Assembly (NCBI RefSeq): GCF_018137945.1
Contig: NZ_CP073089.1
Location: 1,798,001 to 1,862,000, forward strand
DNA length: 64,000 nucleotides
Origin: Brevibacterium sp. W7.2
GTDB taxonomy: Bacteria; Actinomycetota; Actinomycetes; Actinomycetales; Brevibacteriaceae
Reading direction: 5' to 3'
Shown here: piece by piece, positions 10,333 to 21,271 of the stretch
Layout: each line of letters begins with the position of its first letter
Position numbering within the stretch: position 1 is the stretch's first letter
Translations under genes and position numbers: made by a program
The notes under the pieces: generated by a model
The model's database searches: none
What the model was told of the DNA's origin: nothing
Seen by the model: the letters and a program-made list of their open reading frames with translations, nothing else

Positions 10333-10596
10333 GTGAAGACCTTCGACTCTCTCTACGCTGAACTCCTCGCCAAGTCCCTCGACCGGCCCGCCGGATCGAA
10401 GACCGTCGCCGAACTCGACGCGGGAGTCCATGCGATCGGGAAGAAGATCGTCGAGGAGGCCGCCGAGGTGTGGATGGCCGCGGAGTACGAGACGCCGGAC
10501 GAGCTCGCCGAGGAGATCTCCCAGCTGCTCTACCATCTCCAGGTGCTCATGATCGCCAAGGACTTAAGCCTCGACGACGTCAACGCCCACCTGTGA
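10333..10596 (+). CDS. hisE: Phosphoribosyl-ATP pyrophosphatase
   Basis: Second step of histidine synthesis: hydrolyses phosphoribosyl-ATP to phosphoribosyl-AMP. The protein has 87 residues, normal for stand-alone HisE. The helical MazG-like core has [14 protein letters not shown] and the downstream [12 protein letters not shown], with the metal-binding Glu residues in EEAAE. hisG follows after 28 bases, the usual actinobacterial pairing. Confidence 0.94.
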   Translation: MKTFDSLYAELLAKSLDRPAGSKTVAELDAGVHAIGKKIVEEAAEVWMAAEYETPDELAEEISQLLYHLQVLMIAKDLSLDDVNAHL

Positions 10597-10624
10597 CCTT
10601 CCTCTCCTCCTCGCAAAGGACGCC

Positions 10625-11464
10625 ATGCTGCGTGTAGCCGTGCCCAACAAGGGCATCCTCTCCGAAGCCGCCACCGACATGCTCAGCGAAGCCGGGTACT
10701 CGACCCGGCGCGGATCGAAGACCCTCGTCCACCGGGACGAGACGAACGGGGTCGAGTTCTTCTACCTGCGCCCCCGCGACATCGCCGTCTACGTCGGCTC
10801 CGGCATCCTCGACGCCGGGATCACCGGTCGCGACCTCCTCCTCGAATCCCAGGCGAAGGCCCAGGAGGTCATCGGCCTCGGCTTCGGGAACTCCCGCTTC
10901 TTCTACGCCGGGGAGCGCGGCCGCTACGACAGCGTCGACGAACTCGCCGGCAAGCGGATCGCCACGAGCTTCCCGCATCTCGTCCAGACCGACCTCGACG
11001 CCCGGGGCATCACGGCCGAGACCGTCCAGCTCGACGGCGCCATCGAGGTCTCGATCCAGCTCGGCGTCGCCGATGCCGTCGCCGACGTCGTCGAGACCGG
11101 CAGCACCCTGCGGGCGGCGGGCCTCGAGACCTTCGGGGAGCCGATGCTCGAGTCCGAAGCCGTCCTCGTCCAGCGCGACGGCGCCGACGCCTCGATCGAG
11201 GTGCTCAAGCGCCGCCTCGAATCCGTCATGGTCGCCCGCCAGTACGTGCTCGTCGACTACAACATCGAAGAGCGCCTCGTGCCCGAGGCGATCAGCCTGA
11301 CCCCGGGACTCGAATCGCCGACGGTCTCCCCGCTGCAGGAGACCGGCTGGGTGGCCGTGCGGGTCATGGTCGAGGCGAAGTCCGTGAACAACGTCATGGA
11401 CCGCCTCTACGCGGTCGGTGCGCGCGCGATCCTGGTGACGAACATTGGCGCCTGCCGCATCTGA
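10625..11464 (+). CDS. hisG: ATP phosphoribosyltransferase, long form
   Basis: First committed step of histidine synthesis, joining ATP and PRPP. At 279 residues it is the long form with a C-terminal ACT-like regulatory domain (from about residue 205) that normally binds histidine for feedback inhibition; HisZ is not needed. Seen: VAVPNKGIL at the start, DAGITGRDLL, and the PRPP-loop equivalent VADVVETGSTLRAAGL. AAAGGA precedes the ATG. The end overlaps the next gene by 20 bases. Confidence 0.95.
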   Translation: MLRVAVPNKGILSEAATDMLSEAGYSTRRGSKTLVHRDETNGVEFFYLRPRDIAVYVGSGILDAGITGRDLLLESQAKAQEVIGLGFGNSRFFYAGERGRYDSVDELAGKRIATSFPHLVQTDLDARGITAETVQLDGAIEVSIQLGVADAVADVVETGSTLRAAGLETFGEPMLESEAVLVQRDGADASIEVLKRRLESVMVARQYVLVDYNIEERLVPEAISLTPGLESPTVSPLQETGWVAVRVMVEAKSVNNVMDRLYAVGARAILVTNIGACRI

Positions 11465-11906
11465 GTTCGCCGTCTTCCGGCCCCGGCGGGTCCGCGTGCT
11501 CGGCTTCGTCGGCGCGGCCGTCGTCTTCGTCGGCTTCGCGGTGCTCTCCGTCGCCCTCCTCGTCGTCGACTGGCGGCCGTGGACGTGGTTCGACGTCGTG
11601 TGGATGAACCTCCTCGGCGTCCTCTTCGCAGCCGCCCTCCTGCGGGTCGGCAGCATCGAGGCCCGCCCCGACGAGGCGGGGCTGACGGTGCGCAACATCG
11701 TGCGCACCCGCCGGTTCGGCTGGGGGCAGATCCTCGGGGTGACGTTCTCGACGTACGGCGACGACCCGTGGGCGATCCTCGACCTCGCCGACGGTTCGAC
11801 GTGCGCGGTCATGGCCGTCCAGCACGCCGACGGCCCCCGCGCCTACGACGAGGTCGCCCGACTGCGTAAGCTCGTGACCACATGGACCACATATGAGGAG
11901 GACTAG
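11445..11906 (+). CDS. Small membrane protein with PH-like domain
   Basis: A 153-residue protein beginning with TTG inside the 3' end of hisG. FRPRRVRVLG is followed by two hydrophobic segments (about residues 18-42 and 48-68). A soluble C-terminal part has the beta-rich bacterial PH pattern (EARPDEAGLTVRN, then RRFGWGQILGV). Such proteins recur beside hisG in actinobacteria, but their function is unknown. A downstream GTG at 11495 is a weaker start because it would remove the FRPRR segment. Confidence 0.72.
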   Translation: MAPAASEFAVFRPRRVRVLGFVGAAVVFVGFAVLSVALLVVDWRPWTWFDVVWMNLLGVLFAAALLRVGSIEARPDEAGLTVRNIVRTRRFGWGQILGVTFSTYGDDPWAILDLADGSTCAVMAVQHADGPRAYDEVARLRKLVTTWTTYEED

Positions 11907-11908
11907 GC

Positions 11909-13132
11909 ATGTTCGACGACGCACCGGCCACAGGTGAGGGGCCGCTGAGCGGGTACACCGTCATCGATCTCTCCCGCGCCCTCGCGGGTCCGCACGCGGG
12001 AATGATGTTCGGCGACCTCGGCGCCCGGGTCATCAAGGTCGAGAACCCCGGCCGCGGCGACGACTCCCGCTCGTGGGGTCCGCCCTTCGTCGGTCCCGCC
12101 GACGATCCGCAGGCGACGTACTTCCTCTCCGCGAACCGGAACAAGGAGTCGATCGCCCTCGACCTCAAATCCGAGACCGGCAAGGACACGCTGCGGGCGC
12201 TCATCGCCCGCGCCGACGTCCTCATCGAGAACTTCCGCACCGGCGTCCTCGACCGCCTCGGGTTCTCCCCGGCCACGTGCCTGGAGATCAACCCGCGCCT
12301 CGTCATCCTCTCGATCACCGGCTTCGGCCACGACGGGCCGGAGGCCGCCCGCGCCGGCTACGACCAGATCGCCCAGGGCGAAGCGGGACTGATGTCCCTG
12401 ACCGGGTCCGGGCCTGAGGACATGCAGCGGGTGGGCGTGCCGATCGCCGACCTGCTCGCCGGCATCTACGGCTCCTACGGGGTGCTCGCCGCCCTGCTCG
12501 AGCGCGAGCGCACCGGGCGCGGGAAGATCGTGCGCACCTCGCTCATCGCCGGCATGGTCGGCGTCCACGCGTTCCAGGGAACCCGGGCCACCGTGGCCGG
12601 GGAGAACCCGCAGCCCGGCGGCAACCACCACCCGTCCCTGTCCCCGTACGGCCTCTTCGCCTCCCAGGACGGGGCCGTGCAGATCTCCGTGGGCAACGAG
12701 AGCCTCTGGCAGAAGTTCGCCGCGGCCTTCGACATCGACCCGGCCACCCCGGGCATGGCCGACAACGCCGAGCGCGTGGCCAACCGCCCGGCCGTCATCG
12801 CCCTCATCGAATCCCGCTTCGCCGACTTCACGTCCGCGCAGCTGCTCGAGAAGCTCAGCGCCGCGGGCATCCCCGCCGGCACGGTGCGCACCCTCGCCGA
12901 GGTCTACGACTGGGAGCAGGCGCTGAGCCAGGGGCTCAAGGTCTCCGTCGACCACCCCGTGCTCGGCGACATCGACCTGCCCGGACCCCCGCTGCGGTTC
13001 TTCGACACGGGAGCCGACGGGGAGGTCGAGACGACGAAGAGGACGCACGAGGCCCCGCCGCTGCTCGATGAGGACGCCGAGGCGATCGCGGCGTGGCTCA
13101 CCGGCGAGTCGGCGCCCGAGGGCGGGGACTGA
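11909..13132 (+). CDS. CaiB/BaiF family (class III) CoA transferase
   Basis: Transfers CoA between carboxylic acids through an aspartyl-CoA thioester. The 407-residue length is typical. Seen: GYTVIDLSRALAGPHAGM at the N-terminus, GARVIKVENPGRGD, the CoA-binding FLSANRNKESIALDL, and the likely catalytic Asp152 in GYDQIAQGE. The acid substrate cannot be deduced. The ATG is two bases after the previous stop, and a carboxyltransferase starts four bases downstream, so the two probably act in one acyl-CoA pathway. Their position between hisG and hisF is unexplained. Confidence 0.88.
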   Translation: MFDDAPATGEGPLSGYTVIDLSRALAGPHAGMMFGDLGARVIKVENPGRGDDSRSWGPPFVGPADDPQATYFLSANRNKESIALDLKSETGKDTLRALIARADVLIENFRTGVLDRLGFSPATCLEINPRLVILSITGFGHDGPEAARAGYDQIAQGEAGLMSLTGSGPEDMQRVGVPIADLLAGIYGSYGVLAALLERERTGRGKIVRTSLIAGMVGVHAFQGTRATVAGENPQPGGNHHPSLSPYGLFASQDGAVQISVGNESLWQKFAAAFDIDPATPGMADNAERVANRPAVIALIESRFADFTSAQLLEKLSAAGIPAGTVRTLAEVYDWEQALSQGLKVSVDHPVLGDIDLPGPPLRFFDTGADGEVETTKRTHEAPPLLDEDAEAIAAWLTGESAPEGGD

Positions 13133-13136
13133 GACG

Positions 13137-14639
13137 ATGGCGAGGCTGAACGCGCACGAACTCGTCGACATCGTCGTCGATGAGGGGTCCTTCGTCTCCT
13201 GGGACGAGGCCCCCATCACCCCCGCCGGAGGCATCTCCGAGGACTATGCCGCCGAACTCGCCGCGGCCCGTGAGAAGTCCGGGGTCGACGAGGCGATCAT
13301 CACCGGGGAGGGCACGATCGGCGGCCGCCGGGTCGCCGTCGTCGCCGGAGAGTTCCGGTTCCTCGCCGGATCGATCGGCGTCGCCGCCGCCCAGCGGCTC
13401 GTCGACGCGATCGAGCGGGCCACGCTCGAGGGCCTGCCGCTGCTCGCCGGTCCCGCCTCCGGGGGCACCCGGATGCAGGAGGGCACCGTCGCGTTCCTCT
13501 CGATGGTGAAGATCACCAACGCCGTCGTCGCCCACCGTCGGGCCGGTCTGCCCTACCTCGTCTACCTTCGGCATCCCACGACCGGCGGCGTGTTCGCCTC
13601 GTGGGGCTCGATGGGCCACGTCACCGTCGCCGAACCCGGATCCCTCATCGGCTTCCTCGGCCCCCGCGTCTTCGAAGCCCTCTACGGCGAGTCGTTCCCC
13701 GAGGGTGTGCAGACCGGGGAGAACCTCCACAAGCACGGGATCATCGACGCCGTCATCGGTCCCGAGCGGATCCAGACGACGGTCTCCCGGGTCCTCGACG
13801 TCCTCATGGGCGCCAAGGAGGTGCCTCCGCGCGTGCCCGACCCGGACACCCGCCCGGGCACGATCGACCCCGAGTCGGATGCGTGGGCGGCGATCACCCG
13901 GTCCCGCCGTCCCGAACGCCCGGGCGTCCGCGATCTCCTGCGCACCGCGGCGAACACGGTGCTCCCGCTCAACGGCACCGGGGAGGGGGAGAAGGATCCC
14001 GGGCTGCTGCTCGCGCTCGCGAAGTTCGGCTCCGCCCCGTGCATCGTCCTCGGCCAGGACCGCTTCCGGCAGGACTCGCGGGCACCGCTCGGTCCGGCCG
14101 CGCTGCGGGAGGCCCGCCGCGGCATGCGCCTGGCCAGAGAGCTCGACCTGCCGCTCGTCACCGTCATCGACACCCCCGGCGCCGCCCTGTCCCAATCCGC
14201 CGAGGAGGGCGGGATGGCCGGAGAGATCGCGCGCTCGCTCGCCGAGCTCGCGAACCTCGACGCCCCCACCGTCTCCCTCATCCTCGGGGAGGGCTCCGGC
14301 GGCGGGGCGCTCGCGCTCATCCCCGCCGACCGCGTGCTCAGCGCCGAGAACGGCTGGCTGTCGCCGCTGCCGCCCGAGGGCGCCTCGGCGATCGTCCACC
14401 GGACGACCGACTTCGCCCCGCAGATGGCGCAGAGCCAGGGCGTCCACGCTCCCCAGCTGCTCGCCACGGGAGTCGTCGACCGGATCATCGCCGAACATCC
14501 CGATGCCAGCGACGAACCCCTCGACTTCGTCGCCCGGGTCGGACAGACCCTCGAGTTCGAGCTCATCGAGCTCATGCGGGCGCAGTCAGAGCGCCGGCTG
14601 GCCCGCCGCATGGAGCGCTACCGCACGCTCGGGATCTAG
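13137..14639 (+). CDS. Acyl-CoA carboxylase carboxyltransferase, fused beta and alpha halves
   Basis: A 500-residue protein in which the AccD-like half (about 1-240) and AccA-like half (about 265-500) lie in one chain. The first half has VVAGEFRFLAGSIG and LLAGPASGGTRMQEG. The second has VTVIDTPGAALS and ILGEGSGGGALAL, the pair of oxyanion-hole loops of the crotonase fold. No zinc ribbon is seen at the N-terminus. Family members move carboxyl from biotin to acetyl-CoA or other acyl-CoAs; the biotin carboxylase/BCCP partner is not in the window. The ATG at 13137 is chosen because the upstream open frame lies inside the CoA transferase gene. Confidence 0.85.
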   Translation: MARLNAHELVDIVVDEGSFVSWDEAPITPAGGISEDYAAELAAAREKSGVDEAIITGEGTIGGRRVAVVAGEFRFLAGSIGVAAAQRLVDAIERATLEGLPLLAGPASGGTRMQEGTVAFLSMVKITNAVVAHRRAGLPYLVYLRHPTTGGVFASWGSMGHVTVAEPGSLIGFLGPRVFEALYGESFPEGVQTGENLHKHGIIDAVIGPERIQTTVSRVLDVLMGAKEVPPRVPDPDTRPGTIDPESDAWAAITRSRRPERPGVRDLLRTAANTVLPLNGTGEGEKDPGLLLALAKFGSAPCIVLGQDRFRQDSRAPLGPAALREARRGMRLARELDLPLVTVIDTPGAALSQSAEEGGMAGEIARSLAELANLDAPTVSLILGEGSGGGALALIPADRVLSAENGWLSPLPPEGASAIVHRTTDFAPQMAQSQGVHAPQLLATGVVDRIIAEHPDASDEPLDFVARVGQTLEFELIELMRAQSERRLARRMERYRTLGI

Positions 14640-14657
14640 AGAAGAGAGAAGAGAACC

Positions 14658-15422
14658 ATGGTTGCCGTGAGAGTCATCCCGTGCCTCGACGTCGATGAGG
14701 GACGCGTCGTCAAGGGCGTGCGCTTCGCCGACCTCCGGGATGCCGGAGACCCGGTCGAACTCGCACGTGTCTACGGCGAGTCCGGGGCCGACGAGCTGAC
14801 GTTCCTCGACGTCACCGCGAGCAGCGGCGACCGGGAGACCGTCCACGATGTCGTCCGGGCCAGCGCCGAGCAGGTGTTCATCCCGCTCACCGTCGGCGGG
14901 GGAGTGCGCAGCGTCGACGACGTCGACCGGCTCCTGCGCGACGGCGCGGACAAGATCTCCGTCAACACCTCGGCGGTGGTCGATCCGCAGCTCATCAGCG
15001 ACATCTCCCGGCACTTCGGCAACCAGGTGCTCGTCCTCTCCCTCGACGCCCGGCGCACCCGGGAGACGACGACACCGTCGGGCTTCGAGGTCACCGTGCG
15101 CGGCGGACGTGAGGGCACGGGCCGCTGCGCGATCGACTGGATCCGCGAGGCCGCCGACCGCGGGGTGGGCGAGATCCTGCTCAACTCGATCGACGCCGAC
15201 GGCACCCGTGAGGGCTTCGACCTCGAACTCATCGCCGCCGCCCGTCAGGCTGTGGGCGTCCCGCTCATCGCCTCCGGCGGCGCCGGGAAGGTCGAGCACT
15301 TCGCCCCCGCCGTGCGGGCCGGGGCCGATGCCCTGCTCGCCGCGAGCGTCTTCCACTTCGGGACGCTCACCATCGCCGAGGTCAAGGACGCACTGCGCGC
15401 AGAAGGGTTCGATGTCCGATGA
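14658..15422 (+). CDS. hisF: Imidazole glycerol phosphate synthase, cyclase subunit
   Basis: With HisH it forms imidazole glycerol phosphate and AICAR in histidine synthesis. The 254-residue TIM barrel has [18 protein letters not shown] (catalytic Asp near residue 11), [36 protein letters not shown] and IASGGAGK. A purine-rich GAGAAGAGA tract acts as ribosome binding site. The stop overlaps the hisI start as ATGA. hisH is not in the window. Confidence 0.97.
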   Translation: MVAVRVIPCLDVDEGRVVKGVRFADLRDAGDPVELARVYGESGADELTFLDVTASSGDRETVHDVVRASAEQVFIPLTVGGGVRSVDDVDRLLRDGADKISVNTSAVVDPQLISDISRHFGNQVLVLSLDARRTRETTTPSGFEVTVRGGREGTGRCAIDWIREAADRGVGEILLNSIDADGTREGFDLELIAAARQAVGVPLIASGGAGKVEHFAPAVRAGADALLAASVFHFGTLTIAEVKDALRAEGFDVR

Positions 15423-15787
15423 GTCAGCAGCAGATCGATGCGACGCCGGAGAACTGGCGCGAGATCATCAGCTTCGGGCCCGGCGGGCTCATCCCCGTCG
15501 TCGTCCAGGAGGCGACGACGCGCGAGGTCCTCATGCTCGCGTGGATGGACCGCACCGCCGTCGAGAGGACACTGGCCGAACGCCGCGCCGTCTACTGGTC
15601 GCGGTCCCGGCAGGAGCACTGGGTCAAGGGGGAGACGTCGGGCCACACCCAGGCGCTGCGCTCGCTCGCCCTCGACTGCGACGCCGACGCCCTCCTCATG
15701 ACCGTCGACCAGACGGGACCGGCCTGCCACACTCTGACCGCGACCTGCTTCACCGGAAGGACGATCAGTGACGACGCACGCGACTGA
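15419..15787 (+). CDS. hisI: Phosphoribosyl-AMP cyclohydrolase
   Basis: Third step of histidine synthesis, opening the purine ring of phosphoribosyl-AMP. It is a 122-residue single-domain enzyme (HisE is separate here). The metal-binding region [20 protein letters not shown] and the substrate motif [16 protein letters not shown] are present. It begins within the hisF stop (ATGA) and overlaps trpE by 20 bases, so histidine and tryptophan genes form one transcription unit here. Confidence 0.96.
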   Translation: MSQQQIDATPENWREIISFGPGGLIPVVVQEATTREVLMLAWMDRTAVERTLAERRAVYWSRSRQEHWVKGETSGHTQALRSLALDCDADALLMTVDQTGPACHTLTATCFTGRTISDDARD

Positions 15788-17306
15788 ACCGCTGACCATC
15801 CGCCCGAGCCTCGCCGAGTTCCGCGCCGCCGGCGCCGACCACCGGCTCGTGCCCGTCCACACCGAGGTCCTCGCCGACACCGACACGCCCCTGAGCCTCT
15901 ACCGGAAGCTCACCGACGGCGGTCCCGGGTCGTTCCTCTTCGAATCCGCCGAGGCCGGGGCCTGGGCGCGCTATTCGTTCATCGGCTCCGCCCCTGTGGC
16001 GACGCTCGTCACCACCCCCGAGGGCTTCACCTGGACGGGCACGCCGCCGGTCGGGGTGCCCGAGACCGGCAGCGTCCTCGACGCGGTCTCGGCGACGCTC
16101 GAGCTGCTCAAGATCGACACGAGCGATCTGCCGCCCATGGTCTCGAGCCTCGTCGGGTACTTCGGGTGGGACATCATCCGGGAGTTCGAGAAGCTCGGCA
16201 CCGCCAATCCCGACGAGCATCGCCTGCCGACCGTGCAGCTGATGATCCCCGGCGACATCGCCGTCTACGACCACTATTCGGGCACGCTCACCCTCGTCGC
16301 CAACGTCGTCAACGTCAACGGGGCCGACACCGGCATCGACGAGGCGTACGCGGCCGGAGTGGCGCGGATCGAGACGATGCTCGCCCGGCTCTCCCGTCCT
16401 GCTCCCGCCGAGGCGGTCGTCCCGGTGGCCACGACACCGCAGGTGCGCACCCGCACACCGCGGGCGGACTACCTGTCCGGAGTCGAGCGCGCGAAGCAGG
16501 ACATCGTCGACGGGGAGATCTTCCAGGTCGTCCTCGGCCAGCGCTTCGACACCGACTGCGACGCCGACCCGCTCATGGTCTACCGCATGCTCCGGCACTC
16601 GAACCCTTCGCCGTTCATGTACCTGCTGGGCCTCCACGACGCAGACGGGCAGCCGGTGAGCATCATCGGCTCCTCGCCCGAGGCCCTCGTCACGGTCCGC
16701 TCCGGCACCGTCGTCACCCACCCCATCGCCGGGTCCCGTCCCCGCGGGGCGACCCCGGAGGACGACGACCGGCTCGCGAGGGAGCTGCTCCGCGATGAGA
16801 AGGAGCGCGCCGAGCATCTCATGCTCGTCGACCTCGCCCGCAACGACCTCGCGAAGGTCTGCACCGCGGGCACGGTCGATGTCAGCACCTTCATGGACAT
16901 CGAGCGCTTCAGCCACATCATGCACATCTCCTCGACCGTGCGCGGCGAGGTCGCCGACGGCCACGACGGCATCGACGTGCTGCGGGCGACCTTTCCCGCC
17001 GGCACCCTCTCCGGGGCCCCGAAGCCGCGTGCCCTGCAGATCATCGACGAGCTCGAGGTCGTCGGGCGCGGACTCTACGGGGGAGTCGTCGGCTACCTCT
17101 CCTTCACCGGTGACCTCGATCTCGCGATCGCCATCCGCACCGGGGTGCTCGCCCGCGGGGTGATGAGCGTCTTCGCCGGCGGCGGGATCGTCGCCGACTC
17201 CCAGCCGGAGACGGAGTATCGTGAGTCCGAGAACAAGGCGGCCGCGGTGCTCGCAGCCGCCGCAGCAGCCGGTCGGGTCCAGCGCCTGACGGAAGGAGCA
17301 CGATGA
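15768..17306 (+). CDS. trpE: Anthranilate synthase component I
   Basis: Makes anthranilate from chorismate with ammonia supplied by TrpG. The protein has 512 residues. Catalytic core: [27 protein letters not shown], the [18 protein letters not shown] stretch and [14 protein letters not shown]. An N-terminal FLFESAE matches the LLES-type site for tryptophan feedback. The GTG at 15768 has GGAAGGA eight bases upstream although it lies inside hisI. No leader peptide or attenuator fits before it, so regulation is by feedback or a distant promoter. trpG is absent from the window. Confidence 0.96.
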   Translation: MTTHATEPLTIRPSLAEFRAAGADHRLVPVHTEVLADTDTPLSLYRKLTDGGPGSFLFESAEAGAWARYSFIGSAPVATLVTTPEGFTWTGTPPVGVPETGSVLDAVSATLELLKIDTSDLPPMVSSLVGYFGWDIIREFEKLGTANPDEHRLPTVQLMIPGDIAVYDHYSGTLTLVANVVNVNGADTGIDEAYAAGVARIETMLARLSRPAPAEAVVPVATTPQVRTRTPRADYLSGVERAKQDIVDGEIFQVVLGQRFDTDCDADPLMVYRMLRHSNPSPFMYLLGLHDADGQPVSIIGSSPEALVTVRSGTVVTHPIAGSRPRGATPEDDDRLARELLRDEKERAEHLMLVDLARNDLAKVCTAGTVDVSTFMDIERFSHIMHISSTVRGEVADGHDGIDVLRATFPAGTLSGAPKPRALQIIDELEVVGRGLYGGVVGYLSFTGDLDLAIAIRTGVLARGVMSVFAGGGIVADSQPETEYRESENKAAAVLAAAAAAGRVQRLTEGAR

Positions 17307-17938
17307 CCAAATCCCGCGGAGTCCTCCTCGTCCTCGTCGTCGCCGCCGGCATGTGGGCGATCACCCTGGCCACGTGGCAGGCGGGGGCGAGCAGCGAGAC
17401 TCTCGGTCCCGCGGGAGTCGCGATGCCCGGCCAGGCCGAGACGACGCAGGCCTCGCCCGTGGCCACCGCGTGCGTGGCGATCATCGCTGTGTGCGGGCTG
17501 CTCTCGGCGATGTTCGGCCGCATCGGCCGCTTCGTCATCTTCGGTCTCGCGGAGCTCGCGGCACTCGGCTACGGGGTCAGCGCGATCACCGCGATCGGTG
17601 CCCCGGGGGCGACCTCATGGCCGATCGTCGCGCTGCTCGCCGCCGTCGTCGGCGTCATCGTCATCGGCTGGGTCGCCTACGCCTCGCGGACCTGGACGGG
17701 GTCGAATCGGTACGCCCGCAGCGCCGAAGGCGCCGGCGGCGAATTCGACTCGGCCGCGACGTGGGATGCGCTCTCCCGCGGCGACGAAGTGGAGACCGGA
17801 CGCGAGGAGGCCGGCGCCGAGGCGGCGGCGGAATCCGCGGACGCGCAGTCCGCGGATGCACAGCCCTCAGACGCGCAGGCGGCGGAGGACGAGTCCCCGC
17901 GCAACGACGACGGTCCGACAAGCAGCCGGAGTTCCTGA
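17303..17938 (+). CDS. Trp-biosynthesis-associated membrane protein
   Basis: A 211-residue protein starting in the trpE stop (ATGA). Four hydrophobic segments (about residues 5-23, 50-68, 75-98 and 108-130) are followed by a long hydrophilic tail full of Ala, Glu, Asp and Ser. The family (often named trp_oprn_chp) occurs in actinobacterial trp operons; its role is unknown. Membrane topology and operon position are seen; any link to tryptophan is from context. Confidence 0.8.
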   Translation: MTKSRGVLLVLVVAAGMWAITLATWQAGASSETLGPAGVAMPGQAETTQASPVATACVAIIAVCGLLSAMFGRIGRFVIFGLAELAALGYGVSAITAIGAPGATSWPIVALLAAVVGVIVIGWVAYASRTWTGSNRYARSAEGAGGEFDSAATWDALSRGDEVETGREEAGAEAAAESADAQSADAQPSDAQAAEDESPRNDDGPTSSRSS

Positions 17939-17970
17939 GTGCGCGTGTGGCGTCTGCCACGTCTCGCCTC

Positions 17971-18067
17971 TCGCGTCGATGCGGAATCAGCATTCCGGAC
18001 ATGACGATCCTGCCCCGACCCTGTCCTGCAGGTCGCGTCGATGCGAACTCACCACCTCGGACATGAC
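17971..18067 (+). repeat. 35-bp direct repeat, 62-bp period
   Basis: Two 35-base copies (17971-18005 and 18033-18067) share exact ends, TCGCGTCGATGCG and CGGACATGAC, and about half of the 12 bases between. They fill much of the 169-base gap between the Trp membrane protein and the HGxxPAAW gene. The second copy ends four bases before a TAGACC hexamer (18072-18077) that could be a -10 box. Operator sites or a simple duplication are both possible. Confidence 0.75.
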
Positions 18068-18107
18068 ACAATAGACCCATCACGTGCACGTCAGCATAAG
18101 GAGCACC

Positions 18108-18377
18108 ATGTCGCAATCAGTCGCCCGCTCGGGTGCCGCCGATCTCGATAAGTCCACGATCGACTACGCTGCGATCGCCGATCCCGGTCACGGCAACTCC
18201 GTCGCCGGGTGGACCGGCGTCATCATCATGCTCATCGGACTCTCGATCGGCTGCGTGGGCTTCACGATCCATGCCCCGATGATCACCTACATCGGCGGCG
18301 GCGTCACCGTTCTCGGCCTCATCGTCGGCATCATCCTGCGCGCCGTCGGACTGGGAAACAAGCCGAAGCGCACATGA
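18108..18377 (+). CDS. HGxxPAAW family small membrane protein
   Basis: An 89-residue protein with two hydrophobic helices (about 35-55 and 62-82). Just before the first helix it has HGNSVAGW (residues 28-35), a variant of the HGxxPAAW motif that names the family. The ATG has AAGGAG at 18098-18103; an in-frame ATG at 18084 lacks one. Members are usually found beside trpC in actinobacteria, as here; the function is unknown. The stop overlaps the trpC start (ATGA). Confidence 0.8.
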   Translation: MSQSVARSGAADLDKSTIDYAAIADPGHGNSVAGWTGVIIMLIGLSIGCVGFTIHAPMITYIGGGVTVLGLIVGIILRAVGLGNKPKRT

Positions 18378-19183
18378 CCGTCCTCGACGACATCGTCACC
18401 GGGGTGACCGAGGACCTCGCCGCCCGTCGGCGCGAGGTCCCGCTGACGGCCGTCCGCGACGCGACAGCGGCCGCACCGGCCGTCCGCCCCTTCGACCTCA
18501 GCGCCGACTTCGGGGTCATCGCCGAGGTCAAGCGCCGCTCGCCCTCCCGCGGAGATCTCGCGACGATCCCCGATCCGGGGACACTCGCCGGCCTCTACGC
18601 CGCCGGCGGCGCCCGGGCGATCAGCGTGCTCACCGAGGGCCGGCGCTTCTCCGGCAGCCTCGCCGACCTCGACGCGGTTCGCGCGGCCGTCGACCTGCCC
18701 GTCCTCCGCAAGGACTTCATGGTCGACGAGTACCAGTTCCACGAGGCCCGCGCCCACGGCGCCGACCTCGTCCTCCTCATCGTCGCCGCGCTCAGCCCCG
18801 CCCAGCTGCGGGAGTTCCACGACCTCGCCGCCTCCCTCGGGATGACCGCGCTCGTCGAGACCCACAGCGAAGCCGAACTCGCCACCGCGATCGACATCGG
18901 CGCCCGCCTCATCGGCGTCAACACCCGCAACCTCAAGGACCTCAGCGTCGACACGGGACGATTCGCACCGCTGGCGGCCCTCGCCCCGGCCGAGGCCACG
19001 CTCGTCGCCGAGTCGGGGGTCGCCTCGGTAACCGACATCGAGGACTACGCGCGCGACGGCGCCGACGTCGCCCTCGTCGGCGAAGCCCTCGTCCGCGACG
19101 GCGATCCCGCCGCGGCCGTCGCCGCCTTCACCGCCGCCGGTCGGGCCGCCCGGACACCCCGGACGCCCCACCCCAGCCGCTGA
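18374..19183 (+). CDS. trpC: Indole-3-glycerol phosphate synthase
   Basis: Closes the indole ring from carboxyphenylamino-deoxyribulose phosphate. The ATG within the previous stop gives 269 residues; the longer open frame upstream is out-of-frame sequence of the neighbour. TIM-barrel motifs: [50 protein letters not shown] and AESGV, which contain the expected catalytic Lys and Glu residues. The last 20 residues are Pro/Arg-rich and look disordered. A 70-base gap precedes trpB. Confidence 0.95.
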   Translation: MTVLDDIVTGVTEDLAARRREVPLTAVRDATAAAPAVRPFDLSADFGVIAEVKRRSPSRGDLATIPDPGTLAGLYAAGGARAISVLTEGRRFSGSLADLDAVRAAVDLPVLRKDFMVDEYQFHEARAHGADLVLLIVAALSPAQLREFHDLAASLGMTALVETHSEAELATAIDIGARLIGVNTRNLKDLSVDTGRFAPLAALAPAEATLVAESGVASVTDIEDYARDGADVALVGEALVRDGDPAAAVAAFTAAGRAARTPRTPHPSR

Positions 19184-19253
19184 CCCGCACGGCGCCCGAG
19201 ACGGCCCCGGCCGCCTCGGTGCCGGACGCACCACGACCCGCAAAGGACGCACC

Positions 19254-20464
<1,211 letters not shown>

Positions 20465-20468
<4 letters not shown>

Positions 20469-21271
20469 CAGGCACGACAGAGACGCAGGCAGGTCCCCGC
20501 ACCGGGGCGACGCTCGACGCGATCGCGGACTCCGGACGCAGCGCCGCCCTCATCGGCTACCTGCCCGTCGGGTTCCCCACCGTCGCAGGGTCGATCGAGG
20601 CGATGACCGCCCTCGTCGACTCCGGCGTCGACATCGTCGAGGTCGGCCTCCCGTACTCCGACCCGGGCATGGACGGGCCGGTCATCCAGCGCGCCGCCGA
20701 GCAGGCCCTGGCCGGCGGGGTGCGCACGAAGGACGTCTTCGCGGCCGTCAGCGCCGTCGCCGAGGCGGGCGGGACGCCGGTGGTCATGAGCTACTGGAAC
20801 CTCGTCCTCCAGTACGGCGTCGACGCGTTCGCCCGCGACCTCGACGCCGCCGGCGGGGCCGGGATCATCACCCCCGACCTCATCCCCGACGAAGCCGCCG
20901 ACTGGCTGGCCGCCTCCGACGAGTACGACCTCGACCGCATCTTCCTCGCCGCTCCGTCCTCGACCCCCGAGCGCATCAGCCGCATCGTCTCCGCCAGCCG
21001 CGGCTTCGTCTACGCGGCCTCGACGATGGGGGTGACCGGGGTGCGCACGTCCGTCGACGACCATGCCCGCGACCTCGTCTCCCGCCTCCGCGAGGCAGGC
21101 GCCCCGCACGCGTGCGTCGGCCTCGGCGTCTCGACCCGGGACCAGGCCGCCGAGGTCGCCGCCTACGCCGACGGCGTCATCGTCGGCTCCGCTCTCGTCC
21201 GCAGCCTCGACGACGGCGGCGTGGCCGCCCTGTCCGATCTCGCCGCGCAACTCAGGGAAGGCTGTGCATGA
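20465..21271 (+). CDS. trpA: Tryptophan synthase alpha chain
   Basis: Cleaves indole glycerol phosphate to indole, which is channelled to TrpB. The ATG in the trpB stop (ATGA) gives 268 residues. IGYLPVGFP opens the barrel; the catalytic Glu59 is in EVGLPYSDP and the catalytic Asp lies in GMDGP. STMGVTG is the flexible loop region. The end overlaps lgt by four bases, so lgt is translated with the trp genes. Confidence 0.96.

Noticed and set aside
15700..15780. Tryptophan attenuator or T-box before trpE
   Set aside because: trpE begins inside hisI; there is no leader ORF with tandem Trp codons and no room for alternative hairpins.
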